From Amnibacterium kyonggiense (GTDB lineage: Bacteria; Actinomycetota; Actinomycetes; Actinomycetales; Microbacteriaceae): 64,000 nt of DNA. Made by a program: the position numbers and the translations under genes. Location: positions 682,001-746,000 of the forward strand of contig NZ_SOAM01000002.1 in the NCBI RefSeq assembly GCF_004364555.1, in the 5' to 3' direction. Positions 1 through 10,932 of this stretch are shown here, one piece after another. Positions within the stretch are counted from its first letter, which is position 1, and each line of letters begins with the position of its first letter. The notes beneath the pieces are model-generated. The model did no database searches, was not told where the DNA came from, and worked only from the letters and a program-made list of their open reading frames with translations.

Positions 1-1308
1 GAACACGCCGGGCTCCGAGGTCTCGAAGCGGCCGTCGCGGGCGACGTTCCCGCGCTCGTCGAAGGGCAGGCCGAGCTGGTCGGCCAGCTCGTCCTGCTCG
101 GGGCCGGAGAAGCCCATCGCGAGGAGCACGAGGTCGGCGGGGATGAGCCGCTCGGTGCCGGCGCGCGGCACCCGCTTGCCGTCGACGTACTCCGTCTCGG
201 CCACGCGCAGCTGCTTCACACGGCCGGCGCCGTCCGAGAGGAACTCGACGGTCGACGCGAGGTACTCGCGGCGGCCGCCCTCCTCGTGGGCGCTCGAGAC
301 CTCGAACACGGTCGGCATCATCGGCCACGGCTGCGAATCGCTGCGGGTCGCGGGCGGCTGCTTCCCGATCGCGAGGTTCGTGACGCTCGCGGCGCCCTGC
401 CGGTGCGCGGTGCCGATGCAGTCGGCGCCGGTGTCGCCGCCGCCGATGACGACGACGTGGCGGTCCTCGGCGGTGATCTGCGCGGGGACGTCGTCACCGG
501 CGACCGCCTTGTTCGACTGGGTGAGGTACTCCATCGCGTAGTGGACGCCCTCGAGGTCGCGGCCCGGCACGGGGAGGTCGCGCGGCACGGGCGCGCCGGT
601 CGCGACGACGACCGCGTCGTACCGGCGGCGCAGCTCGTCCCAGGCGATGTCCCGGCCGATCTCGACGCCCGCGCGGAAGCGCGTGCCCTCCGCGATCATC
701 TGGTTCAGCCGCTGGTCGAGGCGGTGCTTCTCCATCTTGAACTCGGGGATGCCGTAGCGGATCAGGCCGCCGATCCGGTCGTCGCGCTCGTAGACGGCGA
801 CGGTGTGGCCGGCCCGCGTCAGCTGCTGCGCGGCGGCGAGCCCCGCGGGGCCGGAGCCGACGACCGCGACGGTCTTGCCGGTCAGCCGCTGCGGCGGGTG
901 CGGCTGCACCCAGCCGTTCTCGAAGGCCTGATCGATGATCGAGATCTCGACCTGCTTGATCGTCACCGCGGGCTGGTTGATCCCGAGGACGCACGAGGAC
1001 TCGCACGGCGCCGGGCACAGCGTGCCGGTGAACTCCGGGAAGTTGTTCGTGGCGTGGAGGCGCTCGATCGCGAGGCGGCCCTCGCCGCGGTGGATGAGGT
1101 CGTTCCACTCCGGGATGAGGTTCCCGAGCGGGCAGCCCTGGTGGCAGAACGGGATGCCGCACTGCATGCAGCGGCCGGCCTGACGGCGCAGCTCGCCGGA
1201 CTCCTGCTGCTCGTAGACCTCCTTCCAGTCCATGAGCCGGAGGGAGACCGGACGCCGCGGCGGGAGCTCGCGCTCCCGCGTCTTGAGGAACCCCTTGGGG
1301 TCAGCCAT
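1..1308 (-). CDS. gltD: Glutamate synthase small subunit (3' end cut by window)
   Basis: This is the beta subunit of NADPH-dependent glutamate synthase, which passes electrons from NADPH to the large subunit for making two glutamates from glutamine and 2-oxoglutarate. Seen: an N-terminal iron-sulphur region with Cys at 47, 50, 55 and 59 and a second set at 98, 102 and 106. Two dinucleotide-binding folds follow, GSGPAG at 151-156 and GGGDTG at 289-294. Start ATG at 1308 gives the usual MADPKGF-type N-terminus. The frame is open to base 1 (436 codons), so about the last 50 residues lie outside. It is the last of the lgt-gltB-gltD group, 230 bases after gltB. Confidence 0.96.
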   Translation of the reverse strand, partial: MADPKGFLKTRERELPPRRPVSLRLMDWKEVYEQQESGELRRQAGRCMQCGIPFCHQGCPLGNLIPEWNDLIHRGEGRLAIERLHATNNFPEFTGTLCPAPCESSCVLGINQPAVTIKQVEISIIDQAFENGWVQPHPPQRLTGKTVAVVGSGPAGLAAAQQLTRAGHTVAVYERDDRIGGLIRYGIPEFKMEKHRLDQRLNQMIAEGTRFRAGVEIGRDIAWDELRRRYDAVVVATGAPVPRDLPVPGRDLEGVHYAMEYLTQSNKAVAGDDVPAQITAEDRHVVVIGGGDTGADCIGTAHRQGAASVTNLAIGKQPPATRSDSQPWPMMPTVFEVSSAHEEGGRREYLASTVEFLSDGAGRVKQLRVAETEYVDGKRVPRAGTERLIPADLVLLAMGFSGPEQDELADQLGLPFDERGNVARDGRFETSEPGVF

Positions 1309-1538
1309 GGGAGATGCCGTTCTTGCTCAGGATGGTCACTGCGAGAGCCTCAGTACAGCGCTCGAGGCTCGCTGCGCTCGCACCTCGACCAGCGGGAAGT
1401 GAGTGAGTGGACACCGGGCGCGAAGCGCCCCGGCGGCTCATGCCGCCGAAACGCGGAGGCGCGCCAGCGCCGAAGCAGCGCGCCGCGGCGGGGCCGGCGA
1501 AGCCGGTCGCGACGGGGACGCTCCGCGGGCGGAGCCCG
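1309..1538 (-). repeat. Hairpin-rich gltB-gltD spacer
   Basis: This 230-base spacer holds a row of short perfect inverted repeats: gctccg/cggagc at 1520-1535, ccggc/gccgg at 1494-1506, gggcgc/gcgccc at 1416-1430 and tcgagg/cctcga at 1362-1388. The last lies in a sequence that, on the minus strand, starts ctggtcgaggtgcgagcgc. That resembles dispersed GGTCGAG-type palindromic repeats I recall from actinobacterial genomes, which is a memory-based comparison. The hairpins may protect the gltB 3' end or tune gltD relative to gltB. No protein is supported here. Confidence 0.55.
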
Positions 1539-4500
1539 CTATCCATTCGTCACCTCCAGGATGCGCTTCCAGACGACGTCGCCGTCCGGGTCGAGGCCCT
1601 CCCCCTCGGCCTCCGCGCGGGTCGCGAGGACCGCGGCGTAGTTGCGCGGGAGGACCTTCACGAACTCGCCGACCACGGTGTCGAAGTCGGCGAGCATGCG
1701 CGTCGCGAGCGCGGAGTCCGTCGTCTCGACGTGCCGCTGGAGGAGGTCGCGGAGGATCTCCGCGTCCGCGCTGTCCATGGGCACGAGGTCGAGCTCGCCG
1801 GCGAGGGCGTCGATGTTCACCTGCTCCGGGGTCAGCGCGTGCACGTACGCGGTCCCCCCGGACATCCCGGCGCCGAGGTTGCGGCCGGTCGCGCCGAGGA
1901 TCACCGCGAGGCCGCCCGTCATGTACTCGAGCGCGTGGTCGCCCACGCCCTCGACGACGGCGGTGGCGCCGGAGTTGCGGACGAGGAACCGCTCGCCGAC
2001 GGTGCCGGAGAGGAACATCGTCCCCTGCGTCGCGCCGTAGCCGATGACGTTGCCGGCGATCACGTTCTCCTCCGCGGCGAACACGGCGTCCGGATGCGGC
2101 CGCAGCACGATCTCGCCGCCGGAGAGGCCCTTGCCGACGTAGTCGTTGCTGTCGCCGATCAGGCGCAGCGTGATGCCGGCGGGCAGGAACGCGCCGAACG
2201 ACTGGCCCGCGGACCCGGTGAGCGTCACCTCGATGGAGCCGGAGGGCAGGCCGTGCTCGCCGTGCCGCTTCGTCAGCTCGTGGCCGAGCATCGTGCCGAC
2301 CGCGCGCTCGGTGTTCCGGATCGGCAGCTCGATGGTCGTCGTGCCGCCGTTCGCCAGCACCTCCGCGGCCCGCTGGATCAGCAGGTTGTCGAAGTGCTCG
2401 TCGAGCTCGTGGTCCTGGCCGACCCGCCGCGTGCGCGGCTCGTCGTCGGCGAAGGTCGGGCCGACGAGGATCGGCTCGAGGTCGAGGCCGTCGGCCTTCC
2501 AGTGCTCGATCGCGCCGTCGACGTCGAGCAGCTCCTTGCGGCCGATGACCTCCTCGATGCTCCGGTAGCCGAGCTCCGCGAGCAGCTCGCGCACCTCCTG
2601 CGCGATGAACTCGAAGAAGTTGACGACGAACTCCGGCTTGCCGGAGAACCGCGCGCGCAGCTCGGGGTTCTGCGTCGCGACGCCGACCGGGCAGGTGTCG
2701 AGGTGGCAGACGCGCATCATGACGCAGCCCTCGACGATCAGCGGGGCGGTCGCGAAGCCGAACTCCTCGGCGCCGAGCAGCGCGGCCACGACGACGTCGC
2801 GGCCCGTCTTCATCTGCCCGTCCACCTGCACGGTGACGCGGTCGCGCAGCCCGTTCAGCATCAGCGTCTGCTGCGCCTCCGCGAGCCCGAGCTCCCACGG
2901 GGTGCCCGCGTGCTTCAGCGAGTTGAGCGGGGACGCGCCCGTGCCGCCGTCGTGGCCGGAGACGAGGACGACGTCCGCCTTCGCCTTCGTGACGCCCGCC
3001 GCGACCGCGCCGATGCCCGACTGGCTGACGAGCTTGACGTGCACGCGTGCCGACGGGTTCGCGCGCTTGAGGTCGAAGATCAGCTGCTTCAGGTCCTCGA
3101 TCGAGTAGATGTCGTGGTGCGGCGGCGGCGAGATGAGGCCGACGCCGGCCGTCGAGTGCCGCGTCCGCGCGATCCAGGGGTACATCTTCGCCGGGGGCAG
3201 CTGGCCGCCCTCGCCCGGCTTCGCGCCCTGCGCCATCTTGATCTGGATGTCGTCGGCGTGCGTCAGGTACATGCTCGTGACGCCGAAGCGGCCCGAGGCG
3301 ACCTGCTTGATCCGGCTGCGGCGCTCGGGGTCGAGCAGCCGCTCGACGTCCTCGCCGCCCTCGCCCGTGTTCGACCGGCCGCCGAGGCGGTTCATCGCGA
3401 TCGCGAGCGTCTCGTGCGCCTCCCGCGAGATCGACCCGTACGACATCGCGCCGGTGTTGAAGCGCTTGACGATCGACTCGATGGACTCGACCTCGTCGAG
3501 CGGCACCGGCGGGCGGTGCACCGACGAGAAGCGGAACAGTCCGCGCAGCGTCATCAGGTCGGCCGACTGGTCGTCGACGAGCTTCGTGTACTCCTTGAAC
3601 ACGTCGTACCGCCGCGCCCGCGTCGCGTGCTGCAGGCGGAAGACCGTCTCCGGGTTGAACAGGTGCGGGGGGCCGCCGCGGCGCCACTGGTACTCGCCGC
3701 CGGTGGCGAGGCCGACGTGCGTCAGCGCGGCGTCCTCCTCCGGGAACGCCGCCTGGTGGCGGGCCGCGGACTCCGCCGCGATCTCGGGCATGCCGATGCC
3801 GCCGAGCTTCGTCGTCGTGCCGGTGAAGTACTCCGCCACGAACTCGGCGGAGAGGCCGACCGCCTCGAACGCCTGCGCCGCGGCGTAGGAGGACACCGTG
3901 GAGATGCCCATCTTCGACATGATCTTCAGCACGCCCTTGCCGAGCGCCTTGATGAGGTTCCGGACCGCCTTCTCCGGCGTGATCCCGATCAGCGTGCCGG
4001 AGCGGACGAGCTGCTCGACCGTCTCCATCGCGAGGTACGGGTTCACCGCGGACGCGCCGTAGCCGATCAGCAGCGCGACGTGGTGGACCTCGCGGACGTC
4101 GCCGGCCTCGACGATCAGGCCGACCTTCATCCGGTTCTGCTTCCGGATGAGGTGGTGGTGGATCGCCGAGATCATGAGGAGGCTCGGGACGGGCGCGAGC
4201 TCGCGGCTCGAATCCCGGTCGGACAGCACGATGAACTCCGCGCCGCGCTCGATCGCGCGGTCGACCTCGTCGCGCATCGCCGCGATGCGGTCCTCGAGGG
4301 CGCGCTCGCCGTCCTCGACGCGGTAGAGCCCGCGGACGACGGTCGTCATCGCGGAGCCCGGCGTGCTGTCGATGTGCTGCAGCTTCGCGAGCTCGTCGTT
4401 GTCGATCACCGGGAAGTCGAGCACGACCTGGCGGGCGTGCTCCGGCGTCTCCGCCAGCAGGTTCCGCTCCGGTCCGAGGCCGAGCCCCAGGGAGGTGACG

Positions 4501-6113
4501 ACCTCCTCCCGGATCGAGTCGAGCGGCGGGTTCGTCACCTGCGCGAACTGCTGCACGAAGTAGTCGAAGAGCAGCCGCGGCCGCTTCGAGAGGATCGCGA
4601 TCGGGGTGTCGGAGCCCATCGCGCCGAGCGGCTCGGCGCCCTTCTCCCCCATCGGAGCGAGGAGGATCCGCACCTCCTCGTCCGTGTAGCCGAAGGTGCG
4701 CTGCCGGCGCTGCACGGAGGCGGGGGTGTGGACGATGTGCTCGCGCTCGGGGAGGTCCGCGAGGCGGATCCGGCCCTGCTCGATGTACTCGGCCCACGGC
4801 TTCGACGCGGCGAGCTCGCCCTTGATCTCGTCGTCGGAGATGACGCGACCGGCGACGGTGTCGACGAGGAACATCTTCCCGGGACGGAGGCGCCCGCGGC
4901 GGGCGACGCGACCCGGTGCGACGTCGAGGACGCCGGTCTCGGACGCGAGCACGATGAGGCCGTCGGTGGTCTCGAGCCAGCGGCCCGGGCGGAGGCCGTT
5001 GCGGTCGAGCGTCGCGCCGACGAGCGAGCCGTCGCTGAAGACGATCGCCGCGGGGCCGTCCCACGGCTCCATGAGGCCCGAGTGGTACTCGTAGAACGCG
5101 CGGCGGGCGGGGTCGAGGTCGGGCTGGTTCTCCCACGCCTCCGGCACCATCATCATCACCGCGTGCGGCAGGCTGCGGCCGCCGAGGCTCAGCAGCTCCA
5201 CGACCTCGTCGAAGGAGGCGGAGTCGCTGACGCCCGGCGTGCAGATCGGGAGCAGCGGTGCGACGTCGCCGATGAGCTCGCTCGACAGCTGCGACTGGCG
5301 CGCGCGCATCCAGTTGCGGTTGCCCTGCACCGTGTTGATCTCGCCGTTGTGCGCGATCATGCGGAACGGCTGGGCGAGCGGCCACGACGGGAACGTGTTC
5401 GTCGAGTAGCGCGAGTGCACGAGGGCGAGCGTCGACGCGAAGCGCTCGTCGGAGAGGTCCGGGTAGAACGGCTCCAGCTGGAGCGTCGTGACCATGCCCT
5501 TGTAGACGATCGTGCGGCTCGACAGCGACGCGAAGTAGGCCTGCAGCTCGCGCTCCGCGCGCTTCCGGAGGCGCATCGCCAGCCGGTCGAGCTCGATGCC
5601 GCTGCGCCGGGAGGAGCCCGCCGCTGCGACGAAGAGCTGCTCGATGACGGGCATCGCGGCGCGCGCGAGGGTGCCGATCGTCTCGGGCCGCGTCGGGACC
5701 TGGCGCCAGCCGAGGACCTCGAGGCCCTCCTCGGTCGCGATCTCCGCGACGGCGGCCTTCTGGGCGTTCCGCTCCCGTGCGTCCGTCGGCAGGAACCCGA
5801 GGCCGACGGCGTACTCCCCCGCGCCCGGCAGCGCGAACGGCGCGACGGCGGCGAGGAACTCGTGCGGGACCTGCGTGACGATGCCGGCGCCGTCGCCCGT
5901 GCCGGCGTCGGAGCCGACCGCCCCGCGGTGCTCGAGGTGCCGGAGCGCGTCGAGGGCGTGGTCGATGATGTCGTGCCCGGGCGTGCCACGCAGCGTCGCG
6001 ACCATCGCCAGACCGCAGGCGTCCTTCTCGTCGCGCGGGTCGTAGAGACCGGTCGCGGCCGGCACGGCGCTGAACGGCATCGCGGTGCCCGTGCGGGGTG
6101 GGGTGTCGACCAT
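1539..6113 (-). CDS. gltB: Glutamate synthase large subunit
   Basis: This is the alpha subunit of glutamate synthase (1524 aa, normal for the family). It hydrolyses glutamine and transfers the ammonia through a tunnel to an FMN site, where 2-oxoglutarate becomes glutamate. The N-terminal class II amidotransferase nucleophile is Cys33 in the context DACGLAM, so the first 32 residues are a removable propeptide, as in other GltB proteins. The [3Fe-4S] cysteines are C1130, C1136 and C1141 ([12 protein letters not shown]). A C-terminal GXGXG beta-helix domain is present ([20 protein letters not shown] region). ATG at 6113 is preceded by GGAGGACGCC. It lies downstream of lgt and upstream of gltD. 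Confidence 0.97.
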   Translation of the reverse strand: MVDTPPRTGTAMPFSAVPAATGLYDPRDEKDACGLAMVATLRGTPGHDIIDHALDALRHLEHRGAVGSDAGTGDGAGIVTQVPHEFLAAVAPFALPGAGEYAVGLGFLPTDARERNAQKAAVAEIATEEGLEVLGWRQVPTRPETIGTLARAAMPVIEQLFVAAAGSSRRSGIELDRLAMRLRKRAERELQAYFASLSSRTIVYKGMVTTLQLEPFYPDLSDERFASTLALVHSRYSTNTFPSWPLAQPFRMIAHNGEINTVQGNRNWMRARQSQLSSELIGDVAPLLPICTPGVSDSASFDEVVELLSLGGRSLPHAVMMMVPEAWENQPDLDPARRAFYEYHSGLMEPWDGPAAIVFSDGSLVGATLDRNGLRPGRWLETTDGLIVLASETGVLDVAPGRVARRGRLRPGKMFLVDTVAGRVISDDEIKGELAASKPWAEYIEQGRIRLADLPEREHIVHTPASVQRRQRTFGYTDEEVRILLAPMGEKGAEPLGAMGSDTPIAILSKRPRLLFDYFVQQFAQVTNPPLDSIREEVVTSLGLGLGPERNLLAETPEHARQVVLDFPVIDNDELAKLQHIDSTPGSAMTTVVRGLYRVEDGERALEDRIAAMRDEVDRAIERGAEFIVLSDRDSSRELAPVPSLLMISAIHHHLIRKQNRMKVGLIVEAGDVREVHHVALLIGYGASAVNPYLAMETVEQLVRSGTLIGITPEKAVRNLIKALGKGVLKIMSKMGISTVSSYAAAQAFEAVGLSAEFVAEYFTGTTTKLGGIGMPEIAAESAARHQAAFPEEDAALTHVGLATGGEYQWRRGGPPHLFNPETVFRLQHATRARRYDVFKEYTKLVDDQSADLMTLRGLFRFSSVHRPPVPLDEVESIESIVKRFNTGAMSYGSISREAHETLAIAMNRLGGRSNTGEGGEDVERLLDPERRSRIKQVASGRFGVTSMYLTHADDIQIKMAQGAKPGEGGQLPPAKMYPWIARTRHSTAGVGLISPPPHHDIYSIEDLKQLIFDLKRANPSARVHVKLVSQSGIGAVAAGVTKAKADVVLVSGHDGGTGASPLNSLKHAGTPWELGLAEAQQTLMLNGLRDRVTVQVDGQMKTGRDVVVAALLGAEEFGFATAPLIVEGCVMMRVCHLDTCPVGVATQNPELRARFSGKPEFVVNFFEFIAQEVRELLAELGYRSIEEVIGRKELLDVDGAIEHWKADGLDLEPILVGPTFADDEPRTRRVGQDHELDEHFDNLLIQRAAEVLANGGTTTIELPIRNTERAVGTMLGHELTKRHGEHGLPSGSIEVTLTGSAGQSFGAFLPAGITLRLIGDSNDYVGKGLSGGEIVLRPHPDAVFAAEENVIAGNVIGYGATQGTMFLSGTVGERFLVRNSGATAVVEGVGDHALEYMTGGLAVILGATGRNLGAGMSGGTAYVHALTPEQVNIDALAGELDLVPMDSADAEILRDLLQRHVETTDSALATRMLADFDTVVGEFVKVLPRNYAAVLATRAEAEGEGLDPDGDVVWKRILEVTNG

Positions 6114-6223
6114 GGCGTCCTCCAGGGGGCCCGGGATCGGGATCGGTGTGTTCCGAGCGGGACGCCTTCGGCCCTCGGGATGTCCGGACTGCTGCGGTGA
6201 AACCGATCGGCGCCGCGCTCAGC

Positions 6224-7198
6224 TCACCGCCGGGCCGGGGCTCCGCTTGTGGCGGGCACCTCGGCCTGATCCGCGTCGGGATCGTCCACGAAGTCCGCTG
6301 CGGTGTAGCGCGATACTACCGGCGCGTCGGGCACCCACTCGCGCCCCGGCCGGTACACGCCGACCTCGACGCCCGGGTGGCGCCGTCGCGACCAGACGAT
6401 GACCGCGATGCCGACGAGGATCGCGAGGAACGCGCCCCAGATGTTCACGCGGAGCCCGAAGTAGACGGTGGTCGGGTCGATGCGGATGGCCTCGAACACG
6501 CTGCGGCCGATGCCGTACCAGATCAGGTAGAGCCCGAGCGCGCGGCCCCAGCGGAGCGCGACGCGGCGCTCGATCACGAGGATCAGGATCGCGCCGGCGA
6601 AGTTCCAGATCAACTCGTAGAGGAACGTCGGGTGGAACAGCGTCCCGGGGGCGAGGCCGGCCGGGAACGAGGCGTTGTCGGACGGGACCTGCAGGCCCCA
6701 CGGCAGCGTGGTGGGGAGCCCGTAGAGCTCGGTGTTGAACCAGTTGCCGAGCCGACCGAGCCCCTGCGCGAAGAGCATGCCCGGCGCGACCGCGTCCGCG
6801 AACGAGAGGAACCGCACGCCGGTCCAGCGGCTGGCGATCCAGGCGCCGACGGCGCCGCCGACGATCGCGCCGAAGATCGCGTTGCCGCCGTTCCAGATCG
6901 CGATCGCGTTGCCCCACGTCGTGATGTCGGTCAGCGGGTGGGCGGGCCCGAAGTAGTCGCCGATGTGCGTGAGCACGTGCCACGCCCGCGCGCCGATGAG
7001 GGCGAGCGGCACGGCGACGATCGCGAAGTCGACCACGACGCCCGGCTGGCCGCCGCGCTGCGTGAGCCGGCGGGACGTGAGCACGACGGCGACGATGATG
7101 CCGGCGAGGATGCACAGCGCGTAGCTGTGGATCGTGAAGATGCCGATCGAGAACGACGCCCAGGACGCCGGCGGGCTCGGGATGGACGCCGTGATCAC
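6224..7198 (-). CDS. lgt: Prolipoprotein diacylglyceryl transferase
   Basis: Lgt is an inner-membrane enzyme that moves diacylglycerol from phosphatidylglycerol onto the lipobox cysteine of pre-lipoproteins. The 324-aa product has several hydrophobic segments (for example ILAGIIVAVVLTS near residue 31 and FAIVAVPLALIGARAW near 60). It carries the family signature GRLGNWFNTELYG around residues 148-160 and a hydrophilic charged C-terminal tail, a common actinobacterial variation. Start is GTG at 7198. It lies between trpA (72 bases upstream) and gltB, the arrangement known from many actinobacteria. A plausible client, the lipoprotein at 55713, is also in this window. Confidence 0.95.
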   Translation of the reverse strand: MITASIPSPPASWASFSIGIFTIHSYALCILAGIIVAVVLTSRRLTQRGGQPGVVVDFAIVAVPLALIGARAWHVLTHIGDYFGPAHPLTDITTWGNAIAIWNGGNAIFGAIVGGAVGAWIASRWTGVRFLSFADAVAPGMLFAQGLGRLGNWFNTELYGLPTTLPWGLQVPSDNASFPAGLAPGTLFHPTFLYELIWNFAGAILILVIERRVALRWGRALGLYLIWYGIGRSVFEAIRIDPTTVYFGLRVNIWGAFLAILVGIAVIVWSRRRHPGVEVGVYRPGREWVPDAPVVSRYTAADFVDDPDADQAEVPATSGAPARR

Positions 7199-7270
7199 GG
7201 CGCAGACGATACCGGGCGCCGGGGACGCCGCCGATCGCCGCGGCCGGATCGTGACCGGCGGGAGGCGCCC

Positions 7271-8068
7271 CTATCCGTGGACGACGGGGCGCTTGCCCTC
7301 GGCGAGCTCGTCGGCCGCGTCGGCGAGGGCGGACAGGCCCTGCCCGAGCGCCGTGACGAGGCGGCTGCCGACGATCGCGCCGTCCGCGTACGTGAGGACC
7401 TCCGCCACCTGCGCGCCCGTCGAGATGCCGATGCCGACCGCGAGGGGCCGCTCCGTCACCGCGCGGAGGCGCTCGACGAGCGTCCGCGCGGCGCTGTCGA
7501 CGTCCGCGCGGGCCCCGGTGATGCCCATCGTCGACACGACGTAGGTGAAGCCGCGCGAGACCTCGGTGGCGGCCCGCAGGCGCGCCTCAGGCGACGTCGG
7601 GGCGGCGAGGAACACGCGGTCGAGGCCGTGCGCGTCGCTGGCGGCGACCCACTCCCCCGCCTCCTCGGGCACGAGGTCGGGCGTGATCAGCCCGGCGCCG
7701 CCCGCGGCGGCGAGGTCCGCCGCGAAGCGGTCCACGCCGTACGAGAGCACCGGGTTGTAGTACGTCATGCAGAGCGCGGGCGCCGCGGACGCCCGGGAGA
7801 TCTCCCGCACGGCCTCGAACGCGTGCCGCAGGCGGAACCCGTTCTCGAGCGCGACCGTCGTCGCCGCCTGGATGGTCGGGCCGTCGATCACCGGATCCGA
7901 GTACGGGATGCCGAGCTCGAGCACGTCGACGCCGTGCTGCGTCAGCGTGATCGCGGCCTCGATGCTCGTCGCGAGATCCGGGTAGCCGATCGGGAGGTAG
8001 CCGACGAGCGGGCCGGAGCCGGCGTCGGAGGCCGCGGCGAACGCGGCCTCGACCTTCGAGGGGGTCAC
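7271..8068 (-). CDS. trpA: Tryptophan synthase alpha chain
   Basis: TrpA cleaves indole-3-glycerol phosphate to indole and glyceraldehyde 3-phosphate, and passes indole to TrpB. The 265-aa TIM barrel carries the catalytic Glu in [11 protein letters not shown] (E51) and the catalytic Asp in IDGP (D62). The start is GTG at 8068, overlapping the trpB stop as GTGA. The open frame continues far upstream inside trpB, but only this start gives the family N-terminus ([10 protein letters not shown]). The overlap implies translational coupling to trpB, which suits an equimolar complex. Confidence 0.96.
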   Translation of the reverse strand: MTPSKVEAAFAAASDAGSGPLVGYLPIGYPDLATSIEAAITLTQHGVDVLELGIPYSDPVIDGPTIQAATTVALENGFRLRHAFEAVREISRASAAPALCMTYYNPVLSYGVDRFAADLAAAGGAGLITPDLVPEEAGEWVAASDAHGLDRVFLAAPTSPEARLRAATEVSRGFTYVVSTMGITGARADVDSAARTLVERLRAVTERPLAVGIGISTGAQVAEVLTYADGAIVGSRLVTALGQGLSALADAADELAEGKRPVVHG

Positions 8069-9294
8069 TCCTGGACCGCGCCGCGGTCGACGAGGTCGAA
8101 CCAGCGCGCCACCGTGGTGGTGTCCTTGTCGCCGCGGCCGGAGAGGTTCACGAGGATGCTCGCGTCGGGGCCGAGCTCGCGGCCGACCTCGAGCACGCCG
8201 GCGAGCGCGTGCGCCGACTCGATCGCGGGGATGATCCCCTCCGTGCGGCTGAGGAGGCGCAGCGCGTCCATCGCGGCCGCATCGGTCACCGCGCGGTAGG
8301 TCGCGCGGCCGATGTCCGCGAGGTACGCGTGCTCGGGGCCGACGCCCGGGTAGTCGAGCCCGGCGGAGATCGAGTGGGACTCGACCGTCTGGCCGTCCTC
8401 GTCCTGCAGCACGTAGCTCCGCGCGCCGTGCAGCACGCCGGGGCGGCCGACGGAGATCGTCGCGGCGGTGCGCGGGGTGTCCGCGCCGTCGCCGCCCGCC
8501 TCGAAGCCCCACAGCGCGACGCCGGGGTCGTCGAGGAACGCGGTGAAGATGCCGATCGCGTTCGACCCGCCGCCCACGCACGCCGCGACCGCATCGGGGA
8601 GCGACCCGGTGCGCTCGAGCAGCTGCGCCCGCGCCTCGTCGCCGATGATCCGCTGGAGGTCGCGCACCATCGCCGGGAAGGGGTGCGGGCCGGCCGCGGT
8701 GCCGAAGATGTACGTCGTCGTGGCGACGTTCGTCACCCAGTCGCGCATCGCCTCGTTGATCGCGTCCTTCAGGGTGCGCGAGCCGGAGGTGACCGGGATC
8801 ACCTCGGCGCCGAGGAGGCGCATGCGGGCGACGTTGAGCGCCTGCCGGTCCGTGTCGACCTCGCCCATGTAGATCGTGCAGTCGAGGCCGAACAGGGCCG
8901 CGGCGGTCGCGGTCGCGACGCCGTGCTGCCCCGCCCCGGTCTCCGCGATGACCCGCTTCTTGCCGATCTTCCGCGTGAGCAGCGCCTGCCCGAGCACGTT
9001 GTTGATCTTGTGCGAGCCCGTGTGGTTCAGGTCCTCGCGCTTCAGGAACACGCGGGCGCCGCCGGCGTGCGCGGCGAACCGCGGCACCTCGGTCAGCGGT
9101 GAGGGCCGACCGGTGTAGTCGCGGTGGAGGGCCGCGAGCTCCTCCTGGAACGACGGGTCGACGCGGAGCGCCTCCCAGGCCGTCGAGAGCTCGTCGAGCG
9201 CCGCGACGAGCGGCTCCGGCACCCAGCGGCCGCCGTACGCGCCGAAGTAGGGGCCGGGCCCGGACGGGCTCGTCGCGACAGCCGTGTCGGTCAT
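8065..9294 (-). CDS. trpB: Tryptophan synthase beta chain
   Basis: This is the PLP enzyme that condenses indole with serine to give tryptophan. The 409-aa protein has the PLP lysine K96 in [12 protein letters not shown], the phosphate-binding [10 protein letters not shown] loop, and the N-terminal [14 protein letters not shown] motif typical of TrpB1. ATG at 9294 overlaps the trpC stop (ATGA at 9291-9294), and its own stop overlaps the trpA start. It is the middle of the trpC-B-A run and forms the alpha2-beta2 complex with TrpA. Confidence 0.97.
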   Translation of the reverse strand: MTDTAVATSPSGPGPYFGAYGGRWVPEPLVAALDELSTAWEALRVDPSFQEELAALHRDYTGRPSPLTEVPRFAAHAGGARVFLKREDLNHTGSHKINNVLGQALLTRKIGKKRVIAETGAGQHGVATATAAALFGLDCTIYMGEVDTDRQALNVARMRLLGAEVIPVTSGSRTLKDAINEAMRDWVTNVATTTYIFGTAAGPHPFPAMVRDLQRIIGDEARAQLLERTGSLPDAVAACVGGGSNAIGIFTAFLDDPGVALWGFEAGGDGADTPRTAATISVGRPGVLHGARSYVLQDEDGQTVESHSISAGLDYPGVGPEHAYLADIGRATYRAVTDAAAMDALRLLSRTEGIIPAIESAHALAGVLEVGRELGPDASILVNLSGRGDKDTTTVARWFDLVDRGAVQE

Positions 9295-10106
9295 GCGTGG
9301 GCCTCCCTGAAGGCTCGGATCAGCTCGGCGGGGTCGCCCGTGACGAGGGCCTCCCCCACCAGCACCACGTCGGCGCCCGCCGCGCGGTACGCGGCCACGT
9401 CGTCCGGGGTGCGGACCGCGGACTCGGCGACCTTGACGACGCCCTCGGGGATCCGGTGGGCGACGCGGCCGAACAGGTCGCGGTCGAGCTCGAAGGTGTC
9501 GAGGTCGCGCGCGTTCACGCCGACGAGGCGGGCGCCCGCCGCGAGCGCGCGCTCGACCTCCTGCTCGTCGTGCGTCTCGACGAGCGCGGTCATCCGGAGA
9601 TCGGTGACGAGGGCGTGCAGCGTGCGGAGCTCCTCGTCGGTCAGCGCCGCGACGATCAGCAGCACGAGGTCGGCGCCCGCGGCGCGCGCCTCGAGCACCT
9701 GGTAGGCGGAGGAGACGAAGTCCTTCCGCAGGACGGGCACGTCGACGGCGGCGCGGACGGCCTCCAGGTCGGCGAGCGAGCCGTGGAAGCGCCGCTCCTC
9801 CGTCAGCACGCTGATCGCGCTCGCGCCGGCGGCCGCGTAGGCGGCCGCGAGCCCGGCCGGGTCGGCGATGGGCGCGATGGCGCCACGGGAGGGGCTGGCG
9901 CGCTTCACCTCGGCGATCACCTTGACGGCGTCCGGTTCCGCGGCGAGCGCCGCGAGGGCGTCGATCGGCGGGGCGGCCGCGAGCGCCGCCCGCTCGACGT
10001 CGAGGAGCGGGCGCGATGCCTCACGGGTCCTGGCGTCCTCCGCCGATCCCGCCGTCAGCTCCCGGAGGAGCCCCCTGAGGGTCGGCGCGCCGTCGGTGCT
10101 GGTCAG
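9291..10106 (-). CDS. trpC: Indole-3-glycerol phosphate synthase, apparent CTG start
   Basis: TrpC closes the indole ring of carboxyphenylamino-deoxyribulose phosphate. The barrel is clear: [61 protein letters not shown] and [11 protein letters not shown] are all family motifs. The start is odd. From the upstream gene's stop to the conserved [14 protein letters not shown] region there is no in-frame ATG, GTG or TTG. The first in-frame GTG falls inside the catalytic core (KVIAEVK). The only near-cognate codon in the right place is CTG at 10106, which overlaps the upstream stop as CTGA. I place the start there (271 aa); upstream extension or a base error is the alternative. Confidence 0.9.
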   Translation of the reverse strand: MTSTDGAPTLRGLLRELTAGSAEDARTREASRPLLDVERAALAAAPPIDALAALAAEPDAVKVIAEVKRASPSRGAIAPIADPAGLAAAYAAAGASAISVLTEERRFHGSLADLEAVRAAVDVPVLRKDFVSSAYQVLEARAAGADLVLLIVAALTDEELRTLHALVTDLRMTALVETHDEQEVERALAAGARLVGVNARDLDTFELDRDLFGRVAHRIPEGVVKVAESAVRTPDDVAAYRAAGADVVLVGEALVTGDPAELIRAFREAHA

Positions 10107-10330
10107 TGCGAGCCCCCGGACCGGTGGCCGCCGACGCCGAGGCCCACGGCCTTCAGCACGCCGCCGACGATGAGCCCGATCGGGACGAGCGCGGCGCCCA
10201 GCCAGACGAGCGGGATGACGTCCAGGAAGAGGAACGCCGTCGCGATGGCGATGCCGATCAGCATGATGACCACGGCGGTCCAGGCCGCCGGCGAGGATCC
10301 GTGGCCGGGCTCGTCGCTGATGTTCGTCAT
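10103..10330 (-). CDS. HGxxPAAW-family small membrane protein
   Basis: This 75-aa protein starts [19 protein letters not shown], with an HGxxPAAW motif. Two hydrophobic segments follow ([17 protein letters not shown] and [19 protein letters not shown]), and the tail is Gly/His-rich. It matches a small actinobacterial family found next to trp genes; its function is unknown. ATG at 10330 was chosen over the open frame reaching 10408 because it gives the family N-terminus. It sits between the Trp-associated membrane protein and trpC, and its stop overlaps the presumed trpC CTG start. Confidence 0.85.
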   Translation of the reverse strand: MTNISDEPGHGSSPAAWTAVVIMLIGIAIATAFLFLDVIPLVWLGAALVPIGLIVGGVLKAVGLGVGGHRSGGSH

Positions 10331-10341
10331 GGTCCCGGATC

Positions 10342-10932
10342 CTACCGGTCCGGGTCGGCCGGGTCGCCCGCGTCCGTGGGGTCGGCGCCCCGCGAGAGCG
10401 CGTCCCACTCGGAGATCGGATCGGTCGAGGCGACCACCGCGGCGTCCGACCGGAACCGGCGGCCGCCGGTGCTCCAGCGGGCGCCGCGGACGAGCACGAC
10501 GAGCCCGAGGAGGACGGCGAGCGCGCCCGCCACGACCCCGAGCACCGGCCAGGCCGTGCCGGCACGCGCCAGGACGAACGGCGCCACGTCGGTCACGCCG
10601 ATCGCCGAGACCACCGCGTCCTTCGTGCCCGCCGCGTCGTCCAGCACGTTCGGGAGCGCGGAGGCGACGACGCCGGCCCCGATCAGCACGAGGACCGCCC
10701 CGAGGACGACCCGGGCGGCCCGGCCGGCGATCGTCAGCGCGATGCCGAGCGCGAGCGCCACGATGCCGAGCGGCGCGAGCGCGGGCGCGGCGGCGCTGCC
10801 CGCCACGACGACCGGCGCGCGGGCGCCGGCCAGGGTGGCGGTCGCGAAGGTCTGCGTGGAGGCGAGGACGGCGAGCGCGCCCGCGAGGAGGATCCCGAGG
10901 ACGACCACGAGCCGCTCGCGCGCGGCCGTCAC
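10342..10932 (-). CDS. Trp biosynthesis-associated membrane protein
   Basis: This 196-aa protein has four hydrophobic stretches ([19 protein letters not shown] near the N-terminus, then around residues 50-70, 72-95 and 130-150) and a charged tail. The layout fits the actinobacterial Trp-operon-associated membrane protein family, whose role is not established. The start is GTG at 10932, overlapping the trpE stop (GTGA), so it is probably co-translated with TrpE. The frame is open further upstream, but that part lies inside trpE and was rejected. Its fixed place between trpE and trpC suggests a link to tryptophan or anthranilate handling. Confidence 0.85.
   Translation of the reverse strand: MTAARERLVVVLGILLAGALAVLASTQTFATATLAGARAPVVVAGSAAAPALAPLGIVALALGIALTIAGRAARVVLGAVLVLIGAGVVASALPNVLDDAAGTKDAVVSAIGVTDVAPFVLARAGTAWPVLGVVAGALAVLLGLVVLVRGARWSTGGRRFRSDAAVVASTDPISEWDALSRGADPTDAGDPADPDR

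Noticed and set aside
1407-6200. A 1597-aa open frame on the plus strand across gltB
   Set aside because: It is antisense to a full-length gltB with all catalytic motifs, is dominated by Arg, Asp, Glu, Ala and Val as expected from GC-rich complementary frames, and shows no domain.
6098-8299. A 733-aa plus-strand frame across lgt and trpA
   Set aside because: It is antisense to two recognisable enzymes, with no start site or domain; similar shadows occur over most genes in this GC-rich window.
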